A program made the translations under genes and the position numbers. DNA of 64,000 nucleotides from Haliclystus octoradiatus (taxonomy: Eukaryota; Cnidaria; Staurozoa; Stauromedusae; Haliclystidae): assembly GCA_916610825.1 (NCBI GenBank), contig OU744454.1, forward strand, positions 2,648,501-2,712,500, given 5' to 3'. Shown here piece by piece: positions 1 through 14,000 of this stretch; position 1 is the stretch's first letter, and each line of letters starts with the position of its first letter. A model generated the notes under the pieces. It made no database searches, had not been told where the DNA came from, and saw nothing but the letters and a program-made list of their open reading frames with translations.

Positions 1-1171
1 TTTTCAGTAGTTTTTCAGTATTTTTTCTAAAAGTACTGAAAATAAATCAGTAGTATATTGCAGTAGTAATTTAGTACTTTCAAATCTCATAGTGTATACA
101 GTGATAACAACAGAGAGAATAAAATTGTTTCATATTAACCTCAAGAGATGAAATAGCCTACTTGTTTTACCTGTTTAACAATTTGATAAATGAGCTAAAA
201 CACACTGAATAACTGATGAAGATACACCGTATAGGCCATTAGGCCTACATAATATAGGCATAGCCTTACCTCCAAGCTTGTATGGTTGAAGTAGATTTTG
301 ATTATTATTGGCATTCTTGCATTCAACATTTCTTACAAGCTTTTGAGCCTAGCAAAATAATGTGCATTTTTAAATCAAAGTGTTTCATTGTTAGATATCT
401 AGCCTACTATTATTGAGTTCTTGAATGTGATAGCACCACCACAAATAATATGTAGGCCTACAGTGTCTGACAAAAGGTTTACCCTATCAGATTCCTAAGA
501 AATTTTAAACATTTTCTTCTGGATTTTTGACTCATAAATCAGAAAAAGGTTATTTTTTTTATGAATTTGCTCTAGCCTCCAGGGATCAAGGATCCCAGGA
601 TCCTCATTATTGCCGGAGGCTGAAGATGAGTTAAGATTTTCAAATCACTTTCTGAAGGTATTATATATGCAGCAAATTCAACCATAAAATTATGTTTAAA
701 ATCGAATTTGTAATCAAAAAGTTCAACGCTGAACGGTTAACGGAGAAAATTTGCAATGGGAAAGTTGAGAAATGATTATGGATCTTAAACTTTTTGGTTT
801 TAACACAGAACAATCATTTGACTGAATGCTCAATGCAACGTAAGGCATTTATTTTGGCTATTAAACTAGGAAGTATGATTCAAATGTAAATATTCTTCAG
901 GCATTTGAATTAAAAAACATTTAGTTCCTATAAAACGCGAACCGAGAGTCAGGCCTTTTCGATGGCGTGAAACGAGAATTTCTTAAAAATAGTCCTGTAA
1001 ACAAAAATTTGACATCATTAATTAAACATAATATTTCGTTTAAAAAGATATATTCATAAAATTAATTTTCTGTGTGAAATTGGTCAAATATGAAATAAAT
1101 AATATCATGTTATAGAAGGAATTATTTGTCTTCTAATTAGGTTTGAAAAGCGTGGCCTCAATAAATTTAAA
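1..1171. other. AT-rich intergenic region
   Basis: No supportable gene. Around 467-600 there is a degenerate segment starting with GTCTGACAAAAGG that resembles the hAT-like MITE family seen at 6468 and 13933. The rest is AT-rich sequence with no recognisable structure. Confidence 0.5.
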
Positions 1172-1450
1172 TCAATGATTTCTACAAACAAGAATTGGGT
1201 GATTTGACATGGGTGAAAGGTGAATTTTGAAAAATCCCCTGTGATCCAAGAAGTGTAGTACGTACGTAGTAGTATAGACAGTCACATTTATAGGAATAGG
1301 TCCCTCTTTTGCCCAATATATTTGCCACACAAAGAATGCCAGACATACGAGATTTGCACCCACTAGGAAATCCCCCTGTTTATCATTGGAGTAAAGTAGC
1401 TTCTGATGTGTCAGTTTGAAGGGGGCTATACCATATCGATTGGCCTGCAT
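1172..1450 (-). CDS. Possible exon of a small membrane protein (TMEM223-like?), uncertain
   Basis: An open stretch of 92 codons on the minus strand. It has a polar N-terminal part (QKLLYSNDKQGDF) followed by a hydrophobic segment (LVCLAFFVWQIYW). That order recalls the first membrane segment of TMEM223, an inner mitochondrial membrane protein, but I rely only on the general pattern. A possible donor (GTACGT) lies near 1265, so the coding part would end there and the remainder of the open frame would be intron. No partner exon is found on this strand. A coding-like segment with a similar TMEM223 flavour lies on the opposite strand at 1592-1878. It could equally be a chance open frame. Confidence 0.22.
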   Translation of the reverse strand: MQANRYGIAPFKLTHQKLLYSNDKQGDFLVGANLVCLAFFVWQIYWAKEGPIPINVTVYTTTYVLHFLDHRGFFKIHLSPMSNHPILVCRNH

Positions 1451-1591
1451 AGTGGCATTCTATATATTTCTTTTGTTTCGCTTTACAGGGCTTTTCCTCT
1501 GGTTTTAGTTTAAATTAAAAGTTTGACGATAGGACCATTTCAATGTATTTCATGATTCAAAGTCTTGAATAAGGGAAAAAACTTGTAAGCA

Positions 1592-1878
1592 GCCTGACTT
1601 GTACTACACAAAGTAGACAATGGGCTGCAAGATTGGCTGAAAGTACATGCCGATTTCCGATTTGCGGTATGATGGCACTATGCAGCCTGGCTCTCGGTTG
1701 GTGTGCTGTGATAGCCTACATTGCAATACATGAAATTAGATATTTGATGAAAATTGTCAACATCTTATCAGGGCTTTTGTTTACCTTACCGACAATTACA
1801 TTTTGTGCTAACTTTGATATGGTTCTCAATTTCTTGCAAATGAAAGAAAGTTATGCAGCTCGCGGCTTTTGTAAATGA
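1592..1878 (+). CDS. Possible exon or remnant with a hydrophobic segment, uncertain
   Basis: The frame is open from a plausible acceptor (AAGCAG, about 1591) through a GC-richer stretch. It encodes SRQWAARLAEST, then a hydrophobic segment (MMALCSLALGWCAVIAYIAI), then HEIRYLMKI, and stops at 1878. No ATG opens the frame; the first Met codon is internal. Base composition is more coding-like than the surroundings. The hydrophobic-plus-basic layout is compatible with the second membrane segment of TMEM223-type proteins, but orientation is opposite to the 1172-1450 segment. Function is not assigned. Confidence 0.22.
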
Positions 1879-3658
1879 CTTTTGTAGCATGACGACCGTT
1901 TGAGCTAAAAATGAGCTTACAAAGTATTGGATTGGAAAAAGTGCTGTGAAATTATGAATCATTGTTATTGACGTACTATTTCATGTATTTCATTGCATTG
2001 TACTACAAAATTCAATTAATTCACATGAAGTGCAAGCTATTGATAAAAGGGAATCCCCTGGGGGCTACTTCAAACATGTGTTATTTATAATGTAACACAA
2101 GTGGGCAAAATTATGAATCGAAAATTCGCAATCAAAATTGTTGATGTAAGAAAGACAAAATGGACAAAAAAAATGACGTTTAGTACCACCAAATAATCAA
2201 CACACGGCAATGTGAGACAGCATTGAATACTGAAGCATTTCTTAGCGGGAAATCGTGTTTATCAAATTCTCAAATACAACAAACTTACCAAAATTAATGC
2301 AAATATCGGTAGCATTCGCAATGCAAAATTAGTTGAATCCAACCACATTTTATTTAGACAAACCACTCGCGTAGGTCAAGATAGTTACGTTTGTTTTACA
2401 TCAAGACACCCTGTAGCTACTCAATTTTACAGTCATCAAAACTCCCCACTCCACAGAGCTGTCAAAAATTGTAAAATCTTTTTGATAACATGATTTGTCA
2501 TCATTCGCCTATTTTCGGGACCGGAAGAGGTCAATTCTCACCTCTTGGGTTTCGTGGTGAGAATAACACCAAGTAAAAAATTTATTGGAATGGATTGATA
2601 ATGGTAATCCGATTTAAATAGGATTTACTAGCTTACATAATCGAGTGGCATGATCGTTGCGGTTAAATTAAAATGACCTGCTTTGAGCGACCATAAAAAG
2701 ACCGTTATGTAGAGGTGAAGAACAGTTGTTGATATTTCTAATTTCCTTGCATGTTAACGGAATAAGCTTCTTGGTATATATAGCTACTCTGGAGCGTGTG
2801 TTTATTTTGATCAAATATTTTTTATACAAAATACAGCCATCCCTGCTATAACGGCCACCTGTAAATAATGACCACTTGCATGCATGATTTCTAAATACTG
2901 TAGTATTATTCTCATAGAATCAACCCTGTATACAGTGTGTTATCTGGCTTTAATTAATAGAGGAATAGCAGTTCAAATGGTGACCCATTACACACTTCTG
3001 TTTTAGGACTCTCCGAGGAGTCTTTGGACATTTATACCTGGAAAACTTTTCAATTTAATGATATCTCAGTTCTGAGGAGCTCCCATTGATGCATAATTGA
3101 GATCGATTGAGAACAAAATAATGAATTTACTCGTTAATTGTACAGGAAAGAATAGCAACAACAATTATCAGAAACACATTAAACTTCACCTTTAACATGC
3201 ATGAGAATAATATTTAGTAAATTGTTCACACCTTTAACACATGCTCTAGTCTGTACGGACAAACTAATCTAAACGTGTAAACTAGCATTTTCAACATCGA
3301 ATAGTACCAAAGCACAAAACAACAACAACATACAATTTATTTTAAAATTATTTTAACATATTTTGTAACATTATAACAATAGTAATAACAAAATTCTACT
3401 CAAATTTTCATTTATAATAACAATATACTTTATACATTTGCAAATACATACAATATTTTAGAGGTTCAGATTATCTCTTTGAAGAATGTTAGGGCCTAGC
3501 ATTTTTTGTTTTATCAATAATAATATATTTTCAAACGGTAATGATTTGTTTGAAACATTATTTTGTTTAATAAATTACTTATCATTTTCTATAAGACCGT
3601 TTATATTCAATAATTCAATACTTGAAATAATAAATGTGTAAATATACAAAATGCCGTC
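1879..3658. other. Intergenic region downstream of ATG4
   Basis: No gene seen. A fragment of the mariner-like MITE (CTATAACGGCCACCTGT) lies at about 2850-2880. The stretch at 3300-3600 is very AT-rich and probably contains the ATG4 3' UTR and polyadenylation region; a minus-strand AATAAA occurs near 3336. Confidence 0.5.
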
Positions 3659-6600
3659 TTAAATGCTATTTATAATTTCATATTCTCCATCGGTGTCAAA
3701 GGTTTTTTCCTCTTCTGTCCATTCGAAACTTAATTCTGTGAAATCTAAAAAACATTAATAGGTATATTTAGTCATAGTCTGCGTACAGACCATCTGTTAA
3801 ATTATAACTGGGTGAAACAGTAAAGTTTATTGTTATCCTTTCTACTGCATTGTTTCACTGCAGTCATAGTCTTACAGAGAGTCTGCATGCAAGCAATTCC
3901 AGCCATCACTTTGAGGCACTGATATACATTTTTCAGACAGGAGGTATTTGTAGTTTTGCTTGACAAAATGGGTGTGACATATGCGTATTTGGTAGCTTCA
4001 TGACTTCAATACTCTAACAGATTGAAATCTGACAAAATCTGCTAAAATAATTTTGGTTTGGTATTCTCTTTTGAATAGCTTAAATACACTTTCTCAACAA
4101 TTTAGTTACTGTAAAACTAAATCAGCCCAAATTAACCAACCAACACGGGCAACTCATTGCTCGTATCTTACAGCGGTCATACCTGATTTTGTACAGTCAA
4201 GATCATCACATGGTCGATTTGGAAGTTCAAATGGAGGCCAATGCCTTGGCCGCCTCTTATTCAATTCAAACATTGGTCGCTTTTCTTTATCCATAATTAA
4301 CTGAAATAAAAATCCAATAGGTTAACATTAAGGAGGTTTGACACAGTAAGACACAATTTGGAAATAAAAATAAGGCCACCCTCTATGTTTTTTCGAAACA
4401 ATGTGACCGATTATAAGGAGCTTGGTTCTTAATACATGGTGGAAAGAAATGATTAAGGTATATTTATGCCATAGGCTGAGACAAATAAAGAGATTAATAA
4501 AGAGCATTTACAATCATTGCTTTTAGTGAAAAGAGTCACTCGTAAGAGTGGTACGAATGCCTCCGGCTTCAATTACAATCTCAATTATGTACTTACTTAT
4601 ATGTCAGAGTACATTTTTGCAATAACTTGAAAAACAATCTGGCCAACCAAAATTTTGTTTTCACTATCAGTATTGAAGTATACTTTTACATCAATGGTGG
4701 AAATTAAAAAAAAAAATTGGCTCTAGGGTCAGTCCAGGTCAAATTGAACGGCTTCGTTCCAAAAAAAAAATTGATTTTGTATAAAATTTTTATACATGTA
4801 GATTTGGGTACAGAGATATCGTATATGGAGTATTTTTGATCTTAAATGAAAAATAACGATTTTATTAGTAGTTTAATTTGTACCCTTTTTGTGATCAATG
4901 ATCCATAAAGACCTTCTTTTCCTTGTAGTTAATTTATTTGTTGGTTTGACAAAATGAAATTTCATATCAAAATAGAATAAATAGTTTTCTATTGATTGAT
5001 GTCATTTTATTTGCAAAATTCCAAGTAGTTGTTACATATACGATATCTCTACGATATGTATAAAAATTTTATACAAAATCAATTTTTTTTTTGAACGAAG
5101 CCGTTTGATTTGACCTGGACTGACCCTCTAGCTGCTCCAAACCTCCTTAAATATCAGTTTTATTTTGAACATCAATAAAGAAATGTTACGGTATACCAGT
5201 ATCTAGTTTCTATTTACCTTCTATTTTAACTCTATATACATCACTTATTGATATTTCTCTATACCCTATGATAAGTAATGTTTTATTTTCAGAATTTTAA
5301 AGGTCACATGTTTGTGAGGATTAAAATTAAAAATATCCTCATTTGTTTCATTTGCCTGTCAACCATCACGCTACAAATATATATACATATATACATTGCT
5401 CACTATTTGACCTAGCTATAACAGGCGAAGTCAGTCCTTTGTTAACCGAGCAATACTTATGACGACTAATGGCTAGAAACAAGTGCTTGTCTGCTGCTAT
5501 ACATACATACATACATCTATTAGTAAAAACATTAAAGTTGATGCAATTGTTTTTAAACGAGAACTATGCACACAAAGGAAATGTCACATAGAATCAAAGC
5601 TAGGTTTGAAATTATCATACAGTACAGTAAAACCTGTTTATAAAAGCCAGCTATGAGATGTAGATAAATTGACCATTATAGACAGGTGGCCTTTATATAC
5701 AGGTTTAATTCAATAAAAAATACAATTTTAGACATGGAAGAGTGACCACTATAGACAGGTGGCCGCTCTATAGAGGTGATCGTTATAACAGGTTTGACTG
5801 TATTCGAAATTAATTAATTAATTAATTAAGGTTTTGATTCAAATTACCTCATTCACACATGCACACCAATCATCAAAGTCACTTTCAGTGTGACAGTAGA
5901 ATCCCTGAAAAACAACAAGACATTTAAATTCAGTCAACAATAGTTGGGTAATTCAGTCAACTATGTACATCTATATTGCTGGGTTTTGTATAGTAGGTAA
6001 AAAGTAATGTAGATGGTGTCGACATACCGAAGGCACCCGTACCACTCCTCTATTTCTAGATAAGTGGCATTTTTCGCTGAGAGTAATGATTTTAAACGCT
6101 CTTTGTTGATCTCAGCAGCGACACTGCAGATCAATTTCAAAATATTTCATGGCAGATATGCCTCTGTTATCAATGCACAAGGAAGGATGCACTGCAGCTA
6201 CTCACAATGCAATTTCCTCTGGACCATTCCATCCGCCATCTATAGTAGCTTCTTTAATGACAAATACAAAACACATCTTCCCCTACAGAAAAATCCCCAC
6301 TTTTGTCGACCCTAGCATTGTACATGTGTGATTAAATATATCTGGATCAACTACATACAGTAGAAACTATTTATATGGTAACCTTGTATAATGGATACTG
6401 TTTATAGCGTACATTATTTTCCTTGTGAAATTTAGTATCATTCTTCTTACAAATAATTGGTTGTAACCAGGGTCCGGCAAAATGTTTTACTTTCCGCAAA
6501 CCTCAACTTTTTAGATAAACATTTGAGTGATTTTACTGACATAAAATCATGAAATCAAAATTTTATTTTTATATTTTTCTAATAATTTTAATTTATGTAT

Positions 6601-7964
6601 TCAGCATTATGCCTTTTCCTTCTGAATTTTGCTAGCCTTCCGCAAACCAGGTTTCCAAGTTTCCGGACTTTGTCGGACCCTGGTTGTAACAGCACTTCGC
6701 CTATAGCGTATTTTTTGTAAGTTCCCTAAGGGGTGCCGTTATAAACAGTTTCTACAGTATGTATATTATTCTTGATTTTTAATTTATAACTTTTCTTTCA
6801 TTTATTGATATACTGTATGATGAAAGTGATTTGTATGTAGCTTTCAGTCCATTTTAATGATTAGTAGACTAGCTATACTTCTGGAAGTGCTACCTGCATG
6901 TATTTGAACTTTTAAAATTATGCGTATATATTATATCTATCTATATAACTTCCTCGTTAGTAAAGAGAAAGATAGATTTTGATACTGTATGGTCTGCATG
7001 CAGGCTAGTTGGACCCTGTATCAAAGGCATGCCAAATGCAGGGTCAGATTTGAGTAAGAATTCCAATAATCTGGGCATTGCCAGAGTGACCACTATCGAC
7101 AGGTGGTCGTTGTATATAGGTGACCGTTATAAAAGGTTTCACTGTAGTGTAGATTGTTTATTGGTTTGCCATAAAAACAGAAGATTGGTAGGTATATCAT
7201 ATTGAGTACATACTAATGCAATTGACGGATCCAATTCAGAAAAGTTCATAAAACATGGATATGCACAATGGTATGTCTGTAAAGCGAAAAAAGAAAATGA
7301 TAATTTTAACAAAGTACAACGGAAAATATAATACCCCTTAAAGACACATGCCTATTGAACTTACTTGATCTGGGAATCTGTTGTATTTCTCTGGATCGAT
7401 AAAAGGTTGCGTTGTATGTGGATCAAGATACAATAATTTATTACCTGAGAAAAACATTAAATGAAATAGCATATTGTGAAATAATTAACATGGTAGTACT
7501 GATAGGAAATATAAGGACTGATACTAAAACTTCAACACACTTCACGGTACAATGGTGACATTGTCAAGTTGAAAGGTTATGCTTTAGTCCTTTATAATTC
7601 AATTTAATCCAGACTGTTCTATTACTCACCACAGGGATGGGATCAATGCTAAGTTGATCTTAATTGAGATGATCAGAGCCGGAGCCATCGATTTACAGTT
7701 GCTCTGATTATTGATATACAGTCAAACCTGTTAATAACGATCACCTCTATACAGCGGCCACCTGTCTATAGTGGTCACTCTTGCAATGTCTAAAATAGTA
7801 TTTTCTATTGAATCAAACCTGTATATAAAGGCCATCTGTATATAGTGGTCAATTTATCTACCTCTGATAGCTGGCTGTTATATACAGGTTTACTGTATAT
7901 TACATATCAATAGATTTGATCTGAGCTACAGGTTCTTAAATTGGGAGCTCTATATCATTCAAGT

Positions 7965-8013
<49 letters not shown>

Positions 8014-11000
8014 TATTGTTTTTCTATAGCGCTATTTCTTAAAATAATTCAAAAGCGCTTTACAAGATGGTTATAAGATAGTAAAATGCTAGTATAGTGA
8101 AAATTAACTATTAACTATTAAACAAAAAGTCGTAAAAAATGAATAAAAATGAACAAAACGTGGAACTAATAATTAATTGTCGGTAATATTATATGCTCTT
8201 TTAAAAAGATATGTTTTTAGATCGCTTTTAAATTCCGACAGTGAAGTCAACATTCGTAATTTCAGAGGAATGGCATTCCAATACTTGGGCGCAGCGTATG
8301 AAAATGCCCTCTGTCCGTACGATTTTAATTTGCAATTAGGAATTTTGAGCAGCCTTTTGTCTTCCGAATGCAAATTCCTGGTAGGAATATACAATGTTAA
8401 TAATTCTTCTAAATATGAAGGCGCTAATCCATTTAAAGCCTTGAACGTTGTTACTATTATTTATCGGTAATAGGTTATAGGTATTTAAGTTATCGGTAAT
8501 AGGTCACTTCAAAAATCATTTCCATTTAACAGTGAATATCGAATATAGTACTAAAGGTCTATTGAGTACAAACTAATACAAATGAAAACATTAACGCAGA
8601 ATCTACATTTCCATACCATTAAAACCAATAAAGAAATGAGCATGATTTGGTTTTCCACCTATAAACCCAAGAGATTGCTTCATTGTTAAACACACCTAGA
8701 AACATAACAATCATATAGTTAAACCTACTATAACACAACCACCTCTACATAGCAACTGCATGTCAATAGTAGCCATTTCATTTAAATAGGAAAACCATGT
8801 TTTACATTGAATCAGCCCTGGTACAGTAGAAAACTTTGAAAATTGCACAGTATATTATTAGTTAGCTACCATTGCACACATTTTATCATCATCATATATC
8901 AAACATGATACTGTGCTACATTGAATCTTGTTATAGAGTTGACCAGGATCGCTACTCTGAGCACAATCAACACTGTGAATCAATTTCAACCTAACTCGTG
9001 GCAAATAGGCACATTAACTGTTAAGGTACAGCAATCATTCTTAACCTGAGACCAACAAATGTTTTCTGCTTCAAGAAACCTGTTTTTGTGTTCAAAAACA
9101 TTTGAAAAACTTTTTTTCTGAAATCGTCCCTGGAATATTGCTCTTTCTATAATTTCATTTGAGTAAAGGTAAAAAATTGATTTTCTTTTAAATTTTGGCC
9201 AGCCATCCACAAACCTACTTGCCAGGTTTTGTTGGATCCTTCTCTTTATAATTAAAAAATGGTCAGACTATTCTATCCAGCCTCACATGCTAGCAGGTGA
9301 TATTGGTTAATCATTTGAATATCTTACTAACCCCTTTGTGATAAACAGTCCAGGAGTTCATGAACAGTTCATGAATAGTTTATGAGCTTTACATGGCCCT
9401 GATTTTCATGATCTGTCCATGAACTGTTTATGAACAGTTTTTAACATTTTGGGGCCATTTAACGTTAATGAACCTTTCATGAACTCCTGAACTGTTTTTT
9501 GCAAGGGTCCATCTGATGAAAACAGCTACTAGCTTACCCAGTTTACAATCAGAATAAATAAAACAAGTAATTCAGTGACTTAAAATAAGATTGATCTAAA
9601 ACCAAGACACCTACTTTGAGAGATGAATAGTATTCGGAATTGACTTCAGTAAGACCAAGTCGAAGTGGAATAAATAATAATAGAGGCCTCCATGGTCTTT
9701 CTCCTTCGTTAAATGTTGGTTCTGAGAGTGAACGATTCGATCGTCTTCTTGTTGATGATAATGATGGACTATCTGAGTCACCAGATGCCGTCGATCTTCT
9801 TTTCCCACATGAGCATGGTGTTGAACCCGGAACATAGGGTCCACCAGAACTTGTTGGGGTTGAAGGGGGTGTAGTACATGCCCCATAGCAGCCCCAGGCG
9901 CTATATGAAGATTTACATAGTCTCTCTAAAATAGTCAATAAAATAATGAATATTGAAAGAAATAAAATCAAAGTTGTATAGTATTACATACAAAGCAAAG
10001 AAATTGAACTTAATTAAATTTTCAATATGTTAAAGTCCATATAAGGGGAAATCTGAAAAGCTATGAAAACAATGAAATATTGAAAAAATCTAAAAAAAAA
10101 CTCTAGCTCTAATTGAATAGCCTCGAGCATTTTAATGATAATTTGAGCTCACAAATGACTAGACAGTCAAATTTGCTTTTACATTTTCTTATAACTGTAA
10201 AATGTTGTTCAAAATCTTGCAAGTGAAGAAAAATGTTCTTGCCGAAGATGTTTGCCGAGATTACTTTTACTGTGTTCTTCTATGCGTTTGTTGAATGACG
10301 GCATGTGTAACCGACACAGTCTTACTTAGCACAGACCACATTCAAAATGATATAAAAGGTATTATGTAGTAAGTAAACTCGGCTTCATTTTGTTGATTAG
10401 TAAATTCTAACATTGGCTCAAAGCCAAAACATATGTAAAGATTCTAATTGGAATTTGGCCTTCCCTGCCCCCATTGTCGGGTACTTTTTTCATACAAATA
10501 AGCTATCAAATTTACACTATTATCTTTTAATATTTTGAAATTTAATTTTATCAATTAAATTTCAGGTAATATGTATCATTTGATCTAATTGTATCTTTAT
10601 GAGGGCTGCAGGCATGCATCTCCAATGTCTACCAGTGTCTACTTGGCCTGGGTGAGGAGACGGCCCATCTAACTCTGGTATTTGGTTGAAAGTCATGGTT
10701 GCTGGATTTATAATGCTGGCATTGCCTATAAATGAATTTAATAAATGTTTAACTTACTAGCATCCTCGATAACAACTGTATTGTCAAGAGCAACATGAAC
10801 AGCGATACCACTCCAGTCATCAAATAATGCCAATTTGCTGGAATTGAAATAAAATATGTAAATAATATAAGGAATATCCATCGGAATTTTGATATATTGG
10901 GTACTTTTTTTTATAAATCAATACCCCACATAATATTTACATTAGGAACACTTTCTTATGAATGTAAAGTTTATTAAAAACGTTTTTCCCAGGAATTCTA

Positions 11001-14000
11001 ATAAGAATATTAAGACTTATAAATAAACTTTTCATAAGCTGAAGAAAATTCCTATTAGATTCAAGTGAACAAAATTTATTGCAATTTTCTTGTTAGGGGG
11101 CAGCCAAAATTGGAAAGAAAAAGTAAATAATTTTTGTTCGAACTCTGCGTGTTAATAAACTGTATCTGTTGACATACCGAATTACTTGAGCAATTGTATT
11201 TGGACCAAACCATTGTCCAATTTGTTTCCCTTCGCCTACACCCATTTGAGCTATGATAAACAAAACAACCAAAAATACATTTTAAAAAAATGTATAACAT
11301 TTCAATGACCTACGTGAATATCATTCATAACCTACCAATCTGATGTATTGAATATAAGCTATCTTTCTTGTCTATGAGTGATTCCAAAATCTGCACACAC
11401 AAATAATCAGACACAAGGATTTAAATTTTTAAAATACAGTGAAACCTGTATATAACAGCCAGCTACTAGAGGTAATAAATTGACCACTATAGACAGGTGA
11501 CCTTTATATACAGGTTTGATTAAATAGAAAATACTATTTTAGACATTTCAAGAGTGACCATTATAGACAGGTGGCTGGTGTACAGAGATGACCGTTATAG
11601 CAGGTTTGACTATAGTCTGATTTCTAGGATATCTAGATAAATCTTAAGGACATTACACATTAGGCATAATAGGAAAATGTAGAAATTAGACTTTTACAAG
11701 GGAAACTATAGTCTGAAATGCGCTAGATGTCTGAATAATTAAGATTTACAGAAAATATTTTTGAAAAAAATATTTTTAGTGTAATGAGGGGAGGTTCAAT
11801 AGCTTGGTCTCCCATAAATTACTTTTGTTGGAAAATATTTGTAGGCCAGGCTAGCTGTAAAACAAGTGTGTTGTAATCTGGTATATTCTTTCTACTTACT
11901 AATCGATATTTTTGATTCTTTTCCCCATATCTCCATCTCCAGTCTATATTTAAAAATTGAATACACAGTGTTACTTAAAACATAGAACCTACTGGTATAG
12001 ATAGTGAAACCTGTATATAACAGCCAGCTATATGAGAGATAGATAAATTGACCACTATATGCAGGTGTCGATTTACTAGGGCAAACTAAGACTTTTTACA
12101 TAGAATAGAATTAGAATGCAATTTATATCTCAACTAGGGATGAGACGATTGTTCTGAAAACCATCGGATTTGCCGATTATCGGCGCCAATTTATACTAAT
12201 CAGAAAATAATCGGCATCGGCAAATCAACCACTTTGTCAATCGTTAAACCGATTGTTTCCAGACAATGAAATTCAATATAAAATTTCTGTATTCAAAAAT
12301 TCATTAATTTAATGTTTTGATTTTGTCTTAATTAAAAGTTTATATCGCTCAGTGCAGTCGCTCTGTTTTGTTTACATGGTTTTCCAATTCAAGACCTATT
12401 CAAAACGTTCGAATGATTCGTCATGCAGCTTGACACCTTCTATTGTTATAAAGTGAAAAAGATCAACACATTAGCGTTGATGAATAAAACACGTGAGCAT
12501 GGTTGAATGAATAATTTTATTGAGAAAGAAAAAGCGGTTGTTGGGTTTTATTTAGTAGGATACAGTTTTGTAAATAGTTAAAGTAGTTTGATGTTTAAAA
12601 AATGCTTGTACAGAGATTTTACCTTTATTATTCTGGATGAAATACTCTTAAAGCTGGAAATATATACGAATTATTAACGGGAAAAAGTCGCTTCGTGACT
12701 TTGTTCATCGTTGCCTGCTTTACTGTGTGGACAGGCAAACTTTTGCTATCTTCAAATTTAAAAAACATAACCATATTTCATTTTGTTTAATTCAGCTAAT
12801 GGCAGACTTCAATATATAATGTAATTTCTTATTATAAACTCATGATATATGTCTATGGCTGTGTGTTTTCTCCTGCTCTTTTGTTTAGAAATTTGATTTG
12901 TTGTATTGGAAACAATCGACAAAAACCGATTAATCGACCGATTGTTATGACTAATCGGCGGCTAACTAATAGGCATCGAGCATCGGAAAATTTCATTATC
13001 GTCTCATCCCTAATTTCAACCAAAATTAGAAAACAGTATATACAGTGAATCCTGTATATAACAGCCAGCTACAAGAGATAATGATAAATTGACCATTATA
13101 GACAGGTGGCCTTTATATACAGGATGGATTCAATAGAAAATACTATTTTAGACACTGAAAGAGTGACCACTATAGACAGGTGGCCGCTATATAGAGGTGA
13201 CCGTTATAACATGTTTGACTGTAATTTTAAAGCTTAAGAGTTATATATATATATATGTATATGATGGTTTCATTACTAGTTAGCTGATATCACTCTATAA
13301 GCAACAATTGATTGTTTTTCGATAGAGAAATAGGGTCTACACCAAAGGTATAGGTCTACTTGACTTAATAATCTATAATAATGACACATTTGCTTGTTTA
13401 TTTACAAACAATTGAATACTACAAAAAAAAAACATGTATGCATCGACGAGGAATCGAATCCCGGCCTCCAGCACTCCACATAGAGTGTGGACCCTGTATA
13501 CTCTGCCACTGATATGCCAATTGCAAATTGAAAATAAAATACGACAAATTTAAACGCATCCATTAAATAAGTGATTGATTATACTCACAATGCCTTTCAA
13601 TAAGAAAAGTTTGATGACGAAAATAATACCACATCTCAGTTATTTTTGTCTTGATAATTATTTTTTAAGGTATGTATTTTAAAGAAATTAATGGATTGGG
13701 CTTCGAAGTTACGACATTGAATTTGATCCATTCTAGGCATTCTAACGTTAAACATCATCAATCATTACTGAATTAAGATTATGAATAATTTTATCATTCT
13801 TTTTCAGATATTATATTAACAGACCTAGATGCAGTGGTTAATGAACCAGTCTGTGTTCTAAGGGATGATAATTTACAATTCAGAAACCATTAGCTGACAT
13901 CAGGGAGGGCATTCGGTAACAAACAACAAAATCAGGATCTGACAAAATGTTTTACCTTGCGCAAACCTTATATTGTTAGATAAACGTTAGAAAAATGTTT

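Noticed and set aside
8177-8470. 97-aa plus-strand ORF
   Set aside because: Shadow of the retrotransposon C-terminal ORF on the minus strand, which carries recognisable motifs.
13440-13518. Functional tRNA gene
   Set aside because: A and B boxes are present but the acceptor stem does not pair; treated as SINE head or pseudogene.
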